Positions 46,086-58,868 of a DNA stretch of 64,000 nucleotides are shown here, piece by piece. The first letter of the stretch is position 1, and every line of letters begins with the position of its first letter. The position numbers and the translations under genes were made by a program. The stretch comes from Locusta migratoria (Eukaryota > Arthropoda > Insecta > Orthoptera > Acrididae), in contig CM048744.1 in the NCBI GenBank assembly GCA_026315105.1, forward strand, positions 655,715,676-655,779,675, read 5' to 3'. The notes beneath the pieces are model-generated. The model was not told the origin of the DNA. It was given only the letters and a program-made list of their open reading frames with translations, and did not search any database.

Positions 46086-46622
46086 GATATTGCCGAAGAA
46101 TGCCAGAAAACAGCAGATTCAATGCAGGATGTGAATGGTGATATGCTGGCTTTGCAGCAACAAATTCTATCTCTTACAGAAGCGCTTGCAAAACAGAAGG
46201 AAGAATCTGAAAAGCTGCAAACAGAATTAAATGCGCTTAGGAGTACCATATCAGTTGCAGAAGTTACAATGAACGACGATACTAAAAGATCTGTATCAGC
46301 AATTAGCCTAACAAGTCTTACAAATTCAGCTATGAGAAGTATGCTTGTACAGGCACGTAGTGCATTATCAGTTGTAATGATGGAGCTGGAAGATTCAGCA
46401 AAAAATATGGAAATTGTAGTACAGAAGAATAAAGTTCTCATGGAAGAAAATGAGGAACTTAAACAAGAGCTCGAAAGGCTTCAAGGTGGACATAGGTTAA
46501 CAAGACCTAACATTAAATTAGAATTGCTGCAATCAGAGATGAAAGAGACAATAGCTAAACAAGAAGAAAAGAAAAAGGAAGAGCGTGAGTATGGATCAAC
46601 CAGGCAGTCACGAAAATACGAG
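46086..46622 (+). CDS. Long coiled-coil protein, 179-codon exon
   Basis: Same proposed gene as 30598-30639 and 51205-54186. Acceptor TTTGCACAG before GAT at 46086; donor GAG followed by GTAAGG at 46623; phase 0 at both ends. A first coiled coil (residues 1-60: SMQDVNGDMLALQQQILSL and EALAKQKEESEKLQTEL) is followed by a Ser/Thr-rich stretch (AISLTSLTNSAMRSML), a second coiled coil (MELEDSAKNMEIVVQKNKVL, EENEELKQELERLQ) and a charged tail ending RQSRKYE. No catalytic domain, signal peptide or membrane segment. An earlier donor-like GTGAGT at 46585 is weaker in context. The product is probably a rod-like structural or tethering protein; I cannot identify the family. Confidence 0.85.
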
Positions 46623-47270
46623 GTAAGGAATGACTGAACAGCCATCACAATCAGATTTATCTGGTTGTTTGTTGTAGTACACATGTTGTTATACAGATTA
46701 TTAGTTCACTCATCTGTAGTACCGACATTCCCAAAACTTTATTTTGCCATTGTTTTTCTGGCGATCACTTCATCTTTACTACTGTTGCACCACTTTCTAC
46801 AATAATACAAACGAATATTGAAGATTAATGCCGTGACTAATCATTATCAGTTGTATGAACGTTAATTAAGATTACCACTTCATAAAATTAGGTAGTTGTC
46901 AAACATATGAAAATATTTTGGGAGGTTTACTTTTCCTTATCAAAAACGTCTCGCTTCTATTATTACTCAAAGTAAATGAAATGCTATATGAGTTTTTCTT
47001 TGGTCATCTCTTTATGTACCTTCATTTATTGTTTGATGTGAAATTCTTGATGATATATTTCATTGGGGGCTGATAAGAACTTAGAAATGCTTGTCTGACT
47101 GGTAGGAGTTTTCAGAATGTAAAGCGAGACTCTTTTATGAGATCACGCACACGTGGAGTTACCATAATGGGAAGTGCGGGCGCGGAGCACAAGTTCTAAG
47201 AGATTCCAAAGTTTAATAATTCGTAAACCAGTTGAGATAATGCGATCATGAGGAAACAGTGCTATTCACA
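46623..47270. other. Intron start, nothing recognised
   Basis: AT-rich, no element ends seen. Confidence 0.5.
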
Positions 47271-48560
47271 GTGGGCAGCGTAGCCCTGGAGGGGGGGGGG
47301 GGGAGGGGCTCGAAATACATGTTAAAACCCGAGAAATAAGTTTAGTAAGTAGGCTGTTTAATGGTTCGTTCAGCGCAGAAATGAAAGATCTAGAGACAGT
47401 CGAAGGTTTTACCGAGCTATGACAGGGCACGTGGCGAAGCCACAAAATTTTACTAAGTTAGAGAAAATCAATCTACTGGAAAATAAAAAAATGAGGTAGT
47501 TCATGCAGAGGCTCTTCCGATGCAGGAGGAAGAGATCTACTTAGTGGAGAGGGTCTTCAGCAAGCTATGGATCAATACAGGGTGGAGCCGCAAAACTTCT
47601 TAAGTATGAAAACTCAAATTACAGACGCGAGATAGCTCATGGAACGGTTCGTTAAATGAAGAAAAAACCCAAGTTAATAGAAAGGGTTTCAGAAAGCTGC
47701 TCGCTAATTGCTGGACACGTGGAACACGAACTACAAGAACAAGTTACTAACATCAGCGGAAGAAACACGTTATACATAGCAGAAAGCACTGCAGATAGAA
47801 TAGCACTACGATTAATAGCCTGAAGTGCATAGATGGTTTGAACCAACTAAAGGCTTTGTTCCAGCCATGAGCACAAGTTCTTGAACAGACAAACGGAGCA
47901 CAACCGGAAGTTAAAGGAAACAGCGGAAAACCAAATACTGAGAGAGAAATGAACTTACTGCAGCTTCTGAACATGTTTAAGAATAATAAGGAGTAATTCT
48001 ACACCTTATAAAAAAGCGGGAAGTCGATCGAAAACGAATACCATCAAATCAAGGAATTACACCAATGCATAAAAGCGGGGGGCGGGGGGGGGGAATCCCT
48101 AGCGAATATAATTGAACTTAAATGACCGCGAATTGTAGTAATGATGGTTGCACAACTAGAGATGCCAATGAACATAATTAACGGACAACTCAGCCAAAGT
48201 CCTAGCCACACGTTCAACGGAGAGAGGTTGAGGCTCTTACACGCAATCATCTCCAAGATAGCCACAAAAAATACCAAGAGGAGGGAAGACACCGACGGGT
48301 CTAGCTAAAGTGCAGGTATCCAACCCTTTTGTCACCGGGACACAGAGAGAGGTAGAATCCTTCCTCTAATCATAACTACTATTCTGTTTTAAGTTTGTAC
48401 CCCTACTCTCTGCAGAGAGCATTGTCGCCATGATAGACTCCGAAGAACAGACGACGCCAGCAGAAGCTACTACCACAAGGCAGTTGTTTATCAAATCAGG
48501 GGATAGCGGGAATACATTGGGACACGCTTTATTAAATATAAGGGCTCTCACACATGAAAC
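47271..48560. other. Strand-asymmetric, purine-rich intron block of unknown origin
   Basis: A- and G-rich on +, with G-runs at 47290-47303 and 48078-48095 and gag-like Lys/Glu-rich translations (for example MNLLQLLNMFKNNKE near 47947; MIDSEEQTTPAEATTTRQLF near 48431), but broken by stops. It may be a decayed retroelement or LINE ORF1. No RT motif or LTR was found. Confidence 0.35.
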
Positions 48561-49195
48561 AGACTTTAAAATAGAAATAACTTAACCATACTCCATAAAG
48601 ACATAAAGAAAAATACGAAAAACATTGAACAGAATAGAAATATATCATAGTGGTATCACATACTACTGGTACTATCACTCATTACTGTCGGTGTTCATCC
48701 AACGTACGTCAATGATAAACAAACATAAAAAGGGTAAGTTACACCAAAAGTAATTTGAGTTAATGAAACACTCGACATGGACGTGTTTCAAGGTGGAAAC
48801 GCATTTCTATCATTGTTCATTTCACATCATCTTTTTTTTCACTGCCAAGAGCATCGAATATGTTTAATATTTATTCCTTTATCTTGGTCGGTGCCTACTG
48901 GCAATATAATAGGCTACATCAATATTGATAAAATGGAATCGGGCTTTTTATGCAGCGGGCTACATTTAGATCTGTACACAGCTAGTCACCTTTCCTGTTC
49001 CTGTCGCGTATAGTTCGTGGAGAAAATTGAAGATTAGAGTTTAAAGTCCCGTCCACAACGTGCTCATTAGAGACGGTCGCGAAGAAATGACTGTAGGTAA
49101 GCATCCACGTGAGCGCTTATCCTTATGATATTCTACTCATACTCTTTCCACGAATTATACGTCGGAGAAAGCAATGTACAGGTGGGTTCTTAGAA
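48561..49195. other. Intron, nothing recognised
   Basis: AT-rich; no coding frame with motifs. Confidence 0.45.
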
Positions 49196-49197
49196 AT

Positions 49198-49420
49198 ATA
49201 TACAGGTTGTCCTATTTACCTTGACCACCCTAAATAACTGTTTGTCCAGATGCAAATTACAAAATGCTTCAAGCACATGTTCTTTAGTCGTCAAGGGGAC
49301 ATTAATCAGCAAGATTGCCTTCTTTGTGGCTTTGTATTTTACAAAGATAAGAACAGCGGTATGACTTTATTAAATGGCAACCTGTATTTTTTACTCGGTA
49401 ATTCATTTCCTCTCTTAAAG
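49198..49420 (+). repeat. Probable dispersed repeat
   Basis: 'ACAGGTTGTCCTATTTACCTTGACCACCC' through 'AGATAAGAACAGCGGTATGAC' and 'AAATGGCAACCTGTATTTTT' has the look of an insect dispersed repeat; its AAATGG-A-CC-TAT end resembles 4674-4690. No ORF. Confidence 0.35.
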
Positions 49421-51204
49421 ACGTATTCAAAAATATTTGACAGTGTACCATGCACAGAAACACAACGTTATTAATTACATGTCACAACATTAAATTTGAG
49501 CCCGGTATCATAAACTCGTCCACTAGCTTGAGTTTCCCGAGAAAAAAAATGAAAACCAAGTAAAAACATAACCCAAAATTGACTTTGAATCTCCTGTACC
49601 ACTTCCCAGGCGTGAAAAATTCAAAGTTGCTTAAAGTGGTTTCCCTGGACACCGATACACTGGTGCACATGTTGAATGAAAGAATTATTTACTGCTTCCA
49701 GTGTTGCCTGCTGAAGAACATGCCTGCTGGGAACATATCATAGCATATGCCATCACATATGGGACATTTAAAAAATTATGAAACACAACAAAATTATTCC
49801 ATATTTTGGACAAAAATCTATCTTGTACATCTGGTATCTCACATAGTGCGAATGGAGCATCTCGCTACACTCAAAAAAAAATGTCTGAAGCCCATCAACA
49901 TTTATTTAGTGGGAATAAAATAAATGGAACACGCTATATGGACGTGTTTCAATATGTATGCAAATTTTTCTGAGACTTAATCACAAATACGTTAAAAAAT
50001 ACTGGTATGCCTAAGTACTTTCTTACAGTTCATATCTGTATAGACGTAAGTGTGTATGAAGTACATACTAACTTTGGAAAGTCCAGGTAGGAATCTAATA
50101 TGAGGATAGGTAGATATTCACCATAAAGACGATTGCTGAGCCACAGAAAGGCAGAAAATCACATTCACACAAATTAATATTGAAACATTAGATGCAACTT
50201 GGCTAGCAGTTAAGGGAAGCGGTGGGGGGAACGAAAATAATAGTAGTAATTAAGTAAATTACTTGTATTCCATTTTATTATTTCTCATAATTTTCTGCTC
50301 CGCCACCCACTCTGTTAACTGGGCTTCAAGCCGCATCTCACATTCACACCTATAAATTCTTTCACCCTCTCTTGCTACCTCCACTCTTACCTTGCATTCT
50401 TCCCCCTTCCCTACCCATTAGAGACTAGTAGCCTGGTTGCGGAACTGAAGAGAGTGGTCATGTATATGAGAGTTATGCCTGAGTGTTTGTGTGAATGTTC
50501 GTATATCCTCAACCTCACGAAGACTGTGGCTGAAAATTAAGTTGTGTGCATGTGATTGTCTCTTCTGTCTGCAGCTCAGTGATCGTCTTTCAGTTATTTT
50601 CTATCTGTTGTCATACTTTTAATTTATCTGTACACAGTTAAAATCCATCTCATTAATCCTGGCTGTATTATCACTCACCACATTATCAACAACTGCAATT
50701 TTACTTCCTGCCTTTGTACATAAATAATTGAAACCATCAATAAAACAACGTTAATTTCTATAATATACCAATTAACATGTAAGGATACTCTCATAAATTT
50801 TGGTGCTTGCCCTTAAAGATTGTGCCATCAGCATAATCAGTTGCTTGTGAAATGGGCATGTGCAAACGTGTATTTTGATGGGAAAGAAAATATGCACTGA
50901 ATCAATTACACAAAATATTCTGCTACAGTCTGAAGTACACTTAGTGATCAGGCATCAGTAAAGAAAAAGCATGTATGCTATACTGCAAGTAGTACTGAAT
51001 TATCACAAGTTGCAAGTCAAAACATCTTTTTCAACAGTCTCTAATTCGTTCTGCCTACATTTTTCTGTGAGTGTTATTATTTTGATCTCATGTCCTATTT
51101 TTTTACCGTTGTTTAGTAACTATTGCATTTGCATAATGATAATAATTTATTTTAAATGTTCGCTTTTCAATATTATATTTATAATTACCGTTCATCTTTT
51201 TTAG
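49421..51204. other. End of intron
   Basis: No gene-like content; ends in a strong pyrimidine tract (TTCATCTTTTTTAG) before the exon at 51205. Confidence 0.6.
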
Positions 51205-54186
51205 GCAGATGAAGATGTGCACCGCTTACAAGATGAGCTGAAAAATTGCAAAGCAGAAAATGAACGAATGTTAACCCTAATAACTAGGCTGACTGCTGAA
51301 GGAAAGTCAAGAGAATCTGTTAAAGAAGAGGTACTTTTACTTCAAAATCAATTGCAAGCTGAAAGATTAAGATACCAGGAAATAAGAGACTCTTTTCACA
51401 AGCTACAAACAAGTACAGAAAATGTTATGAAAGAAGCAGCACAGGCTGCAGTTAGTGATGATAGACTTAAAAGAATGGGAGAAGTTCATTTGTTGGAAAA
51501 TCAGTATAAAGCACAGAAGCTGGAAATTGAAAAGCTATGGCGGCTTATTGCTAGTTTGAAATCTGATATTGAAAAACTGCGGACTTTATTACCAGACAAT
51601 ATTTCTGAAGTTTCAGTCAATATCTGTGAACAGGATAACGTGTCCGAGGAAATGAAAAATGTCTGCACTCAACTGATTGCCGCAAAAGAAGAAAACAAGA
51701 GACTGCAAGCTATAGTGGATAATCTCAGACAAGGCATTGAGACATTGCAGTGTAAACTAACAGAAACAAGCATTGAAAATGAGAATCTTACGATGCAGAG
51801 GCGTTCCTCTGACAACGAAGAATTAAAAGGCCAAGCTGATGATTTGAGTAGCAGATTGACAAAATTTGTGACAGATTATCCAAAGCAAATGCCTGACACA
51901 GATAGTATAAGGGAACTAACAAAAGAAGTAAGATGCCTTCACGAGAAATTAGTAGTGAATATAGCGACATGCAATATTGAATCTATCAAGGAAGAAAATT
52001 TAAGATTAGAGAATCTTCTAAAGGTAAGAGAAACAGAAATTTCAACAATGAGGGAATTAATTTCTGCAAATGGGATACAAGTACCAGAGCGAATAGAAGT
52101 CCCTGTAGATGTAATTAAGGAACCCAAGAAGATAGTTGACAGTACATATGAAGATACAAGTACTAAGAAACTTTTAAGTCATCTCGCAGCAGAACATGAA
52201 TTACTGGAAAAACATCTTCAAAGGAGAATTACGCATACTCCTGAAATGATAATTCAGCTAGAAGAAGAGAATGAATTACTAAAAAAACAAATTTCATCTG
52301 AAACCCAGATTATAGAAGGTGAACAAAGAGAGACAATCCTACATACATCAAAACCTACTGTTGCAAACAACATGGCAAGAAGTTTGGAAAGAACTCTTGA
52401 TAAGGTTACGGTTAGAGATCTGGAAAGTCCGCTTGATGAAATGAAAAAAGAAAATGAATCATTGCAAGTCTCAGGTATTTCCGAAGTACCACAAGTGAGT
52501 GATCAAATGCCTACTGCAGTAACAGACAGCGAAAGAAATGAAACTGAATCGCTCCAAAAGCAGCTTGCAGATGCAAACGATATGGTGAAAAGTCTTGAAA
52601 CAACTGTAACAGAACTACAAAAGCAAATTGAATCACTGCAAAACGAGCTCAACGATTCTATTGCCATGGTTCAAGAGCTTGAAGATAGGGTGAAAAAGCT
52701 TACAGATGAAAATAATGTCCTTAAATCAAGGCAAATAAAAGATGAAGTGACCCAAGAGACTGTTCCACAGGATTCAGGTGTTTCAGCACCTTCCACTATA
52801 GATCCAGAAATTGCAAAAATTATGAAACAGCTCCAAACAGATAATGAATCATTGAGAAATCAGCTTGAGGAGGATAGAAAGGGTGTGCACAAGACAAGTG
52901 ATGTTGGAACTGAATATAAGAAAATTATAAACGAGCTCAAAACAGAAAATCAAGAACTAAAAAACAAAATTGAAGAGATTAGATTGAAGCAGCCTATAAA
53001 GTCTCTTGAAGACCCTGGAACCAAAAAAATTATTAATCAGATAACTCAAGAAAATGAATTGTTGAAAAAGCAAGTTCAAGATTTAAAAATGGCACAGGCT
53101 AGACCATCTTCTGCAGGACCCAGTAGGGATCCAGCTTTTGAGCAGCTAATGAAAGAAAATGAAGCACTGAGAGACAGGCTTGAGAATGCGAGAAAGAATA
53201 TACCGGTCACTAGCGGGCCGCAAGAAGCAATTGAGAGTAAAGATATTGAGAAATTAAGAAGAGACAATGAAATATTAAGGAAACAGCTTGAAGATGCAAG
53301 GAAAATGGCACAGAGTAGTCAAGACCAAATTTTGGCTGATGACTACACAAAAATTATTGATCAATTAAGAGATGAGAATGAATTTTTGAAGAAGAGACTT
53401 GACTCTTTAACTGATATTAGAAGTGTTAGTGCTAAGGAAGTTGTGAAGATTGTGGAAAAACCTGTAGAAATAATTAAAGCAGACACTGACAGTGAAACAA
53501 CTATCAATGAACTCAGAAATTTGAATGAATCGTTACAAAATGAACTTAAAGATGCGAAAACTGCAAGACAGGAACTTGAAGAACAAATAAGGAAGCTCAA
53601 AGAGGAAAAGCAGCCTGAACCAGAGAAAACAACTACAATTGATGAAAAGACTGTTGATGGAGATGTGAGTCAGCTTACAGAACAGAATGAGTTATTAAAA
53701 AACCAGCTTACAGATGCAACAAAAACAATTGAAGATCTTACAGAGAATATCGCTAAGCTCAAAGACGAAATTCAAAAGCTTCAATCTACAAAAGTACCTG
53801 ACGTGCTATCAGGAGCAGAGGAACATTCTAAAGAGTTACAGAAGCTGGAGGCTGAACTTCAAGAACTCAGAGATGCAAATAATCGTCTTCGTAGAGACTA
53901 CGACAGGCTTAAAATAGAATTAGACACTGTGACAGAAGATAAAGTTCCATCCGATTTTGCACTATGGAAAACTCAAGAAAAACAACTAGAATCAGTTGTT
54001 GATGAAGAAAAGCGACGTCTTACTACTCTAATTGCAAAAATGAGCAAGAAAGAACACCCAGGAGAAGCTGGAGAGGTTTCTGCCTGGAGAAAAGAGAGAG
54101 AACATCTTTTAGATATGATCAAGCAGCTAACAAAAGAGGTACAAGAAGGAAAAGAAGCATTAGAAGAGAAAGAAGAGATGGACGCT
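51205..54186 (+). CDS. Long coiled-coil protein, 994-codon exon with tandem 35-residue repeats
   Basis: Acceptor TTTTTTAG before GCA; donor GCT followed by GTAAGT at 54187; both phase 0. The frame is open for all 994 codons. Almost entirely predicted coiled coil, rich in Glu, Lys, Leu, Asn and Gln. Six units with the pattern (I/L)xxLxx(E/D)NExL(K/R)xxLE(D/E) start at about residues 542, 576, 611, 646, 682 and 719, spaced 34-37 residues; looser copies lie at 353, 413, 768 and 822. Short linkers with Pro/Gly/Ser (for example ARPSSAGPSRDP, about 634-645) interrupt the helix. No enzymatic motif. Such proteins usually tether membranes, cytoskeleton or centrosomes, but the family here is unknown. 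It runs on into an exon beyond 54186 that I could not find. Confidence 0.9.
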
Positions 54187-54811
54187 GTAAGTCTTGACCT
54201 CATATTTTCATTCATTTAATTACAGCAGAATTATGCATCTATATTTGTAAAACATATGTATCTTATAGTGTAGGAATGGATATTCTTGAAAATAGTTGAC
54301 AAATATTTGGCAATTTACATGAAGTAGTTAAACAAGTAATCAGCCTGTAGAATCGAGCAAGATTTTATGTATGAACATAGATATGTATGAACATAGATAT
54401 GTGAAGCACGTAGTGTAATCATAGACTGTAGTAACTTGTGTTGATTACCATAGAATATCTTTAACGCGGTTAAAAGATTTAATCATGCTGTCGAATGCAG
54501 TTAGTGAAATTGAATGATACACAACGATATTGTGGTAGATGGAGATTTGAACGAAGGTTTGCATGTAGCAGAACATATCGTGTAAACAGCCTGAAAAAAT
54601 AAATAAATAAAAACACTGCAATTTACACTTCGTTGCTAAGTCTTAACGTGATTTTTTAAAGGAAAAAACACATTATTAAATGAGCAAACCTTTTGATGGT
54701 GTCACAGATACGCTATTCGTGATTGCCGTTCCACAAAAGAAATAACCCTTCGGGCAAATCATCAAAAAAATTATAAATATGAGAAAGAATTAAAGGTAGG
54801 CATAAAGCATC
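54187..54811. other. Intron start after exon 3
   Basis: AT-rich. A tandem duplication TATGAACATAGATATG occurs at 54369-54402. No further exon recognised. Confidence 0.5.
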
Positions 54812-56903
54812 GTCCGAAATTGTACTAAACGCATTCTCTGAGAATTACTTCGAACAATTAGTTCATGAGCCAACTAGAATTGTAAATGGATGTGAAAACA
54901 CACTTGATCTCTTAGCAACAAATAATCCTGAGCTCATAACGAGCATCAAAACGGATACAGTATTAGTGAACACAGAGTTGTCATAGCGAAATTGAATATC
55001 GAAAGTCCCAAAGTTACCAAAAATAAACGCAAAGTATATTTGTTCAGGAAAGCAGATGGAAACAAAATACATTGCTTCTTGAAAGACAGCTTCCACTCGT
55101 TTCTAACACTAAACGTAGGTGTAGAGCAGATGTGGCTAAAATTCAAAGAAGTGGTATCGACAGCAATTGACAGTTTTATACCAAATAAATTAATAAAAGA
55201 AGGAGGCGATCCCCCTTGGTACACAAAACAGGTCAGGACACTGTTGCAAAAGCAAAGGAAAAGGCATACTAAATTTAAACGAACACGAAATCCCCAGGAC
55301 GTGCGATCGTACTCAGAAGCTCGAAATTTAGCGAGGATTTCAATGCGAGATGCCTACAATATTTATCACAACGAAACTCTTTCTCGTAATTTGACTGAAA
55401 ACCCAAAGAGATTTTGGTTATATGTTAAATATACTCGGGGCAAATCACAAACAATACCTTCACTACGTGATAGTAATGGCGATCCTGACGATGACAGCGC
55501 TACTAAAGCAGAGTTACTAAACTTAGCTTTTAGAAACTCATTCACCAAAGAAGACGAAACCAATATTCCAGGTTTCGAATTACGAACAGCGGCCGTAATG
55601 AGTAACGTAGAAGTAGATATCATCGGAGTAGTGCAGCAACTAAAATCACTTAACAAGAACAAGTCTTCTGGTCCGGATTGTATACCCATTAGATTTCTAT
55701 CTGATTATGCCGAAGCGATAGCTCCTTACTTAACAGTCATATACAACCGCTCTCTCATAGAAGGATCTGTACCAAAAGATTGGAAAGTTGCACAGGTCAC
55801 ACCTATATTCAAGAAAGGCAGTAGGAGTAACCCACTAAACTACAGGCCTATTTCATTGACGTCAGTTTGCAGCAGGGTTTTGGAACATATCCTGTATTCA
55901 AATATTATGAATTATCTCGAACAGAACGATCTATTGACCCAAGGTCAACACGGATTTAGAAAATATCGTTCATGCGAAACACAACTAGCACTACCCACAG
56001 GGTAGTGTTATTGGTCCTCTGTTATTCCTTATTTACATAAACGATTTAGGGGAAAATCTAAGTAACTCTCTTAGGTTGTTTGCAGATGACGCCGTCATTT
56101 ACCGTCTAGTAAAATCATCTGAAGATCAAAACCAACTGCGGAACGATATGAATAAGATATCAGTATGGTGTAAAAATTGGCAATTGGCTCTAAATAATGA
56201 GAAGTGTGAAGTCGTCCACATGAGTACGAAAAGAAATCCGTTAAACTTTGTTTAAAACATAAAGCAATCAAATGTGAAGGCTGTAAACTCCACAAAATAC
56301 CTAGGAATTACTATTACTTCAGACCTAAACTGGAAAGAACACGTAGATAATATCGTGGGAAAGGCGAACCAGAGACTTCGTTTTATTGGCAGAACCCTTA
56401 AAAGATGCAACAGAACTACTAAAGAAACTGCATACACTGCGCTTGTCCGTCCAGTTTTGGAGTATTGCAGCCCAGTGTGGGATCCTTATCAGGTGGGTTT
56501 GATGGAGGACATCGAAAGAGTCAAAAGAAGGGCAGCTCGTTTCGTATTGTCACGATATAGGGGAGACAGCGTTACGGAAATGATACAGGGTTTGGGATGG
56601 GAATCACTACAACAACGGCGCTTATCGCTGCGGCGTGGGCTACTTGCGAAACTCCAATCACCAACATTCTCCTCCGAATGCGAAAATACATTGTTGACTC
56701 CCACTTACATAGGTAGAAATGATCATCAGAATAAAATACGAGAAATTAGAGCTCGAACGGAGAGATTCAGGTGTTCAGTCTTCCCGCGCGCTATTCGAGA
56801 ATGGAATGGGAGATAAATAGTGTAACGGTGATTCGATGAACCCTCTGCCAGGCACTTAAATGTGATTTGCAGAGTATCCCATGTAGATGTAGATGTAGAT
56901 GTA
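54812..56903 (+). mobile_element. CR1-like LINE, 5'-truncated with internal deletion
   Basis: Starts in the endonuclease end (FSENYFEQLVHEPTRIVNG-CE) and ends with CTGCCAGGCACTT and (TGTAGA)n at 56881-56903. A deletion of roughly 270 bases at about 55995 removes the RT segment with the first catalytic Asp. Confidence 0.92.
54845..56816 (+). pseudogene. CR1 endonuclease/reverse transcriptase pseudogene
   Basis: From TLDLLATNNPELITS (endonuclease end), through an open 337-codon frame (54992-56005: linker, KSSGPDCIPIRFL, VTPIFKKGSRSNPLNYRPIS and HGFRKYRSCETQLAL), then a deletion joining codons for ETQLAL directly to the codons for PQGSVIGPLLFLIYIN in a shifted frame. FADDAVIYRLV is present (about 56081), a stop lies at about 56252, then a 180-codon frame (56274-56816) runs KYLGITITSDLNWKEH to FPRAIREWNGR. 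The deleted part corresponds to about 90 residues, including the FLDFKKAFD box. Confidence 0.9.
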
Positions 56904-58860
56904 TTCTCTGTAGTAATAAAATTTCCTAGTCTGTTTCTTTCTGTAGGAGTTCTAAAACTTCTTCGCATCCCATCACAAGAAACAGTGTTCTCAGTCAGCA
57001 CCTGTAAGTTTCGGCATACATCACCGGACTAGGTACGAGATTATTCCTTCAAATTACAGTGCTCTTAACTGAGGGATAACTCGATACTAGCTGTCTCTTA
57101 TACAATGGTTTAATGGCTTATTGGCGACGATGTACGATGAAAGGCAGAGATTGCCTGACCGAAAGAATTTAGGGTAGAAGAACAGAGTGTTTGACATGCT
57201 CAAGTTCAGAAGTGCCCATGTTAACAACTCTGGCAGACTGTGGAGCTTCAGCACGAAGCTTAAATCGTCAAACAGAAGCAGTACAGTAATAATTAGGCTA
57301 CACCATTCGTTGATATTCATTATGGTTTAACTGAATGTATCATTTAATTTGAAAATCATTATTCCAGCCAGTAGAAACAGTCATAAATTGAGAACTCCAC
57401 GTCAGAATTTTACTACAACGATGAGCATTTCACATATGATTCAATGTATTGTACGATCAACATATATCAAGCCCCAACTATATCTGTAAGTAACAGATCT
57501 AGCCAAGGGGAGAAAATATTGATCGTCGGATAGATTGTGAAAAGAAGGATGCTCCACAATAATATTTAGTTTGTTGTAAACTAGCTTTCGGCTTCTTAGG
57601 CCATTTTCAGATAACTTAATACTGCAGATTATCCACATCACACCAGCTGCTGTTTCAAGTACAAAGATTTCACAAAGATATTTGTCAGTCATAGACTATG
57701 CAAACACCTTGTAACAATAACTATATTCTCTAACGACGCTGCTGTCGCGGGATAATTTGAACCTTCAGCCGGCCGCCATGGTTAGTGGCAAGCATCACAT
57801 AAGTACTAGTGTTGATAGGAGATAAATCCAGTATCATGTAGCTACTGCGATGCATATAGTCAGTTGGTGATTACGTCTATATTGTTTGAATGTTGCATAT
57901 ACCCGAAGCACCATGATGAACAGTTGCTCAGCGTTTAACTGCTTAAACCGATTTGAGGCAGGAACTAAAAGAAAAAAAAAATCAATACTGTCTTCTCATT
58001 TATATTTCTCAGGAGTAAAAGTAGCCCTGCTATTGACTTCAGGGATAGTTTCTCTTGCTTAGCAAGCTGTTAGTCGACGCAATATAGGATTGCATGAAGT
58101 AAACAACAGACTCTTACAATACTGGTAGCTCTTTCAAATGAGCTACTTAGGCAGTACTGGTGGACAGGGAGTTTCATTTTCTGATGTTTACAACTACGGG
58201 GGGCACGAGATGAGTTGAATCACTGCAGTTCGAATTTTTGTTTATGAAAATATTAACAAGATGTAGAACAGTGGTTAAATGTCATCTGCTTTACACACAA
58301 GTATAAAAACTGAAATGGGTTTGCAGAACTTTCTATAGTTCCATATATGAATGACGCATAGCCACATTGGATGCACATTGTGAAGTTGACCCCATGATGA
58401 TAGTTGCTGACTCAACGCCGTAAGTCGGTTTTTTATTAACGGAATTGTGTATGACTTCATAAACATCAACTATGTTTCATAGAATGATATAATTTCGGAG
58501 GTACATGTAATCGGATGTGTGTATTCTGACTGCAAAATGCCTCCAGAATACAAATAGTAGTGTAGAAGAAATGCCCGCTAGTGTGCTGTAAGGCCCATTT
58601 CACACTTGTCTGGCAGCTGTGGATATGACACCGAGCACATAGTCGTGGTATGGAGAGCCTTATGGCGCCTTTCGCACCTACCCGGCACGGGCCTTTGCCG
58701 TCAAAGCGGCAGATGACAGCTTTGAAGCAGTCGGGCAGTCCCACTGCTGTGGCGACATATGGGGCCTAATGGGCACTGGCATCTCCACACCTGTCAGGCC
58801 CAGCTCGTCTGCATTCGAGGCCAGTGGCGACTGGTGTTTCAGACGCCTGGGGGCTCGCTC
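56904..58860. other. Non-coding stretch, no gene recognised
   Basis: A block at 57575-57625 ('AAACTAGCTTTCGGCTTCTTAGGCC') resembles a dispersed repeat; GC-rich sequence at 58600-58860 has no motif. A short SINE-like CCGGCCGCCATGG at 57769 is too short to call. Confidence 0.4.
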
Positions 58861-58868
58861 CTTACAGC

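Noticed and set aside
46585..46590. GTGAGT as an alternative donor for the 46086 exon
   Set aside because: It would shift phase relative to the exon at 51205; GAG/GTAAGG at 46622 keeps phase 0.
57766..57785. CCGGCCGCCATGG resembling the SINE 5' head
   Set aside because: Too short and no B box or duplication follows.
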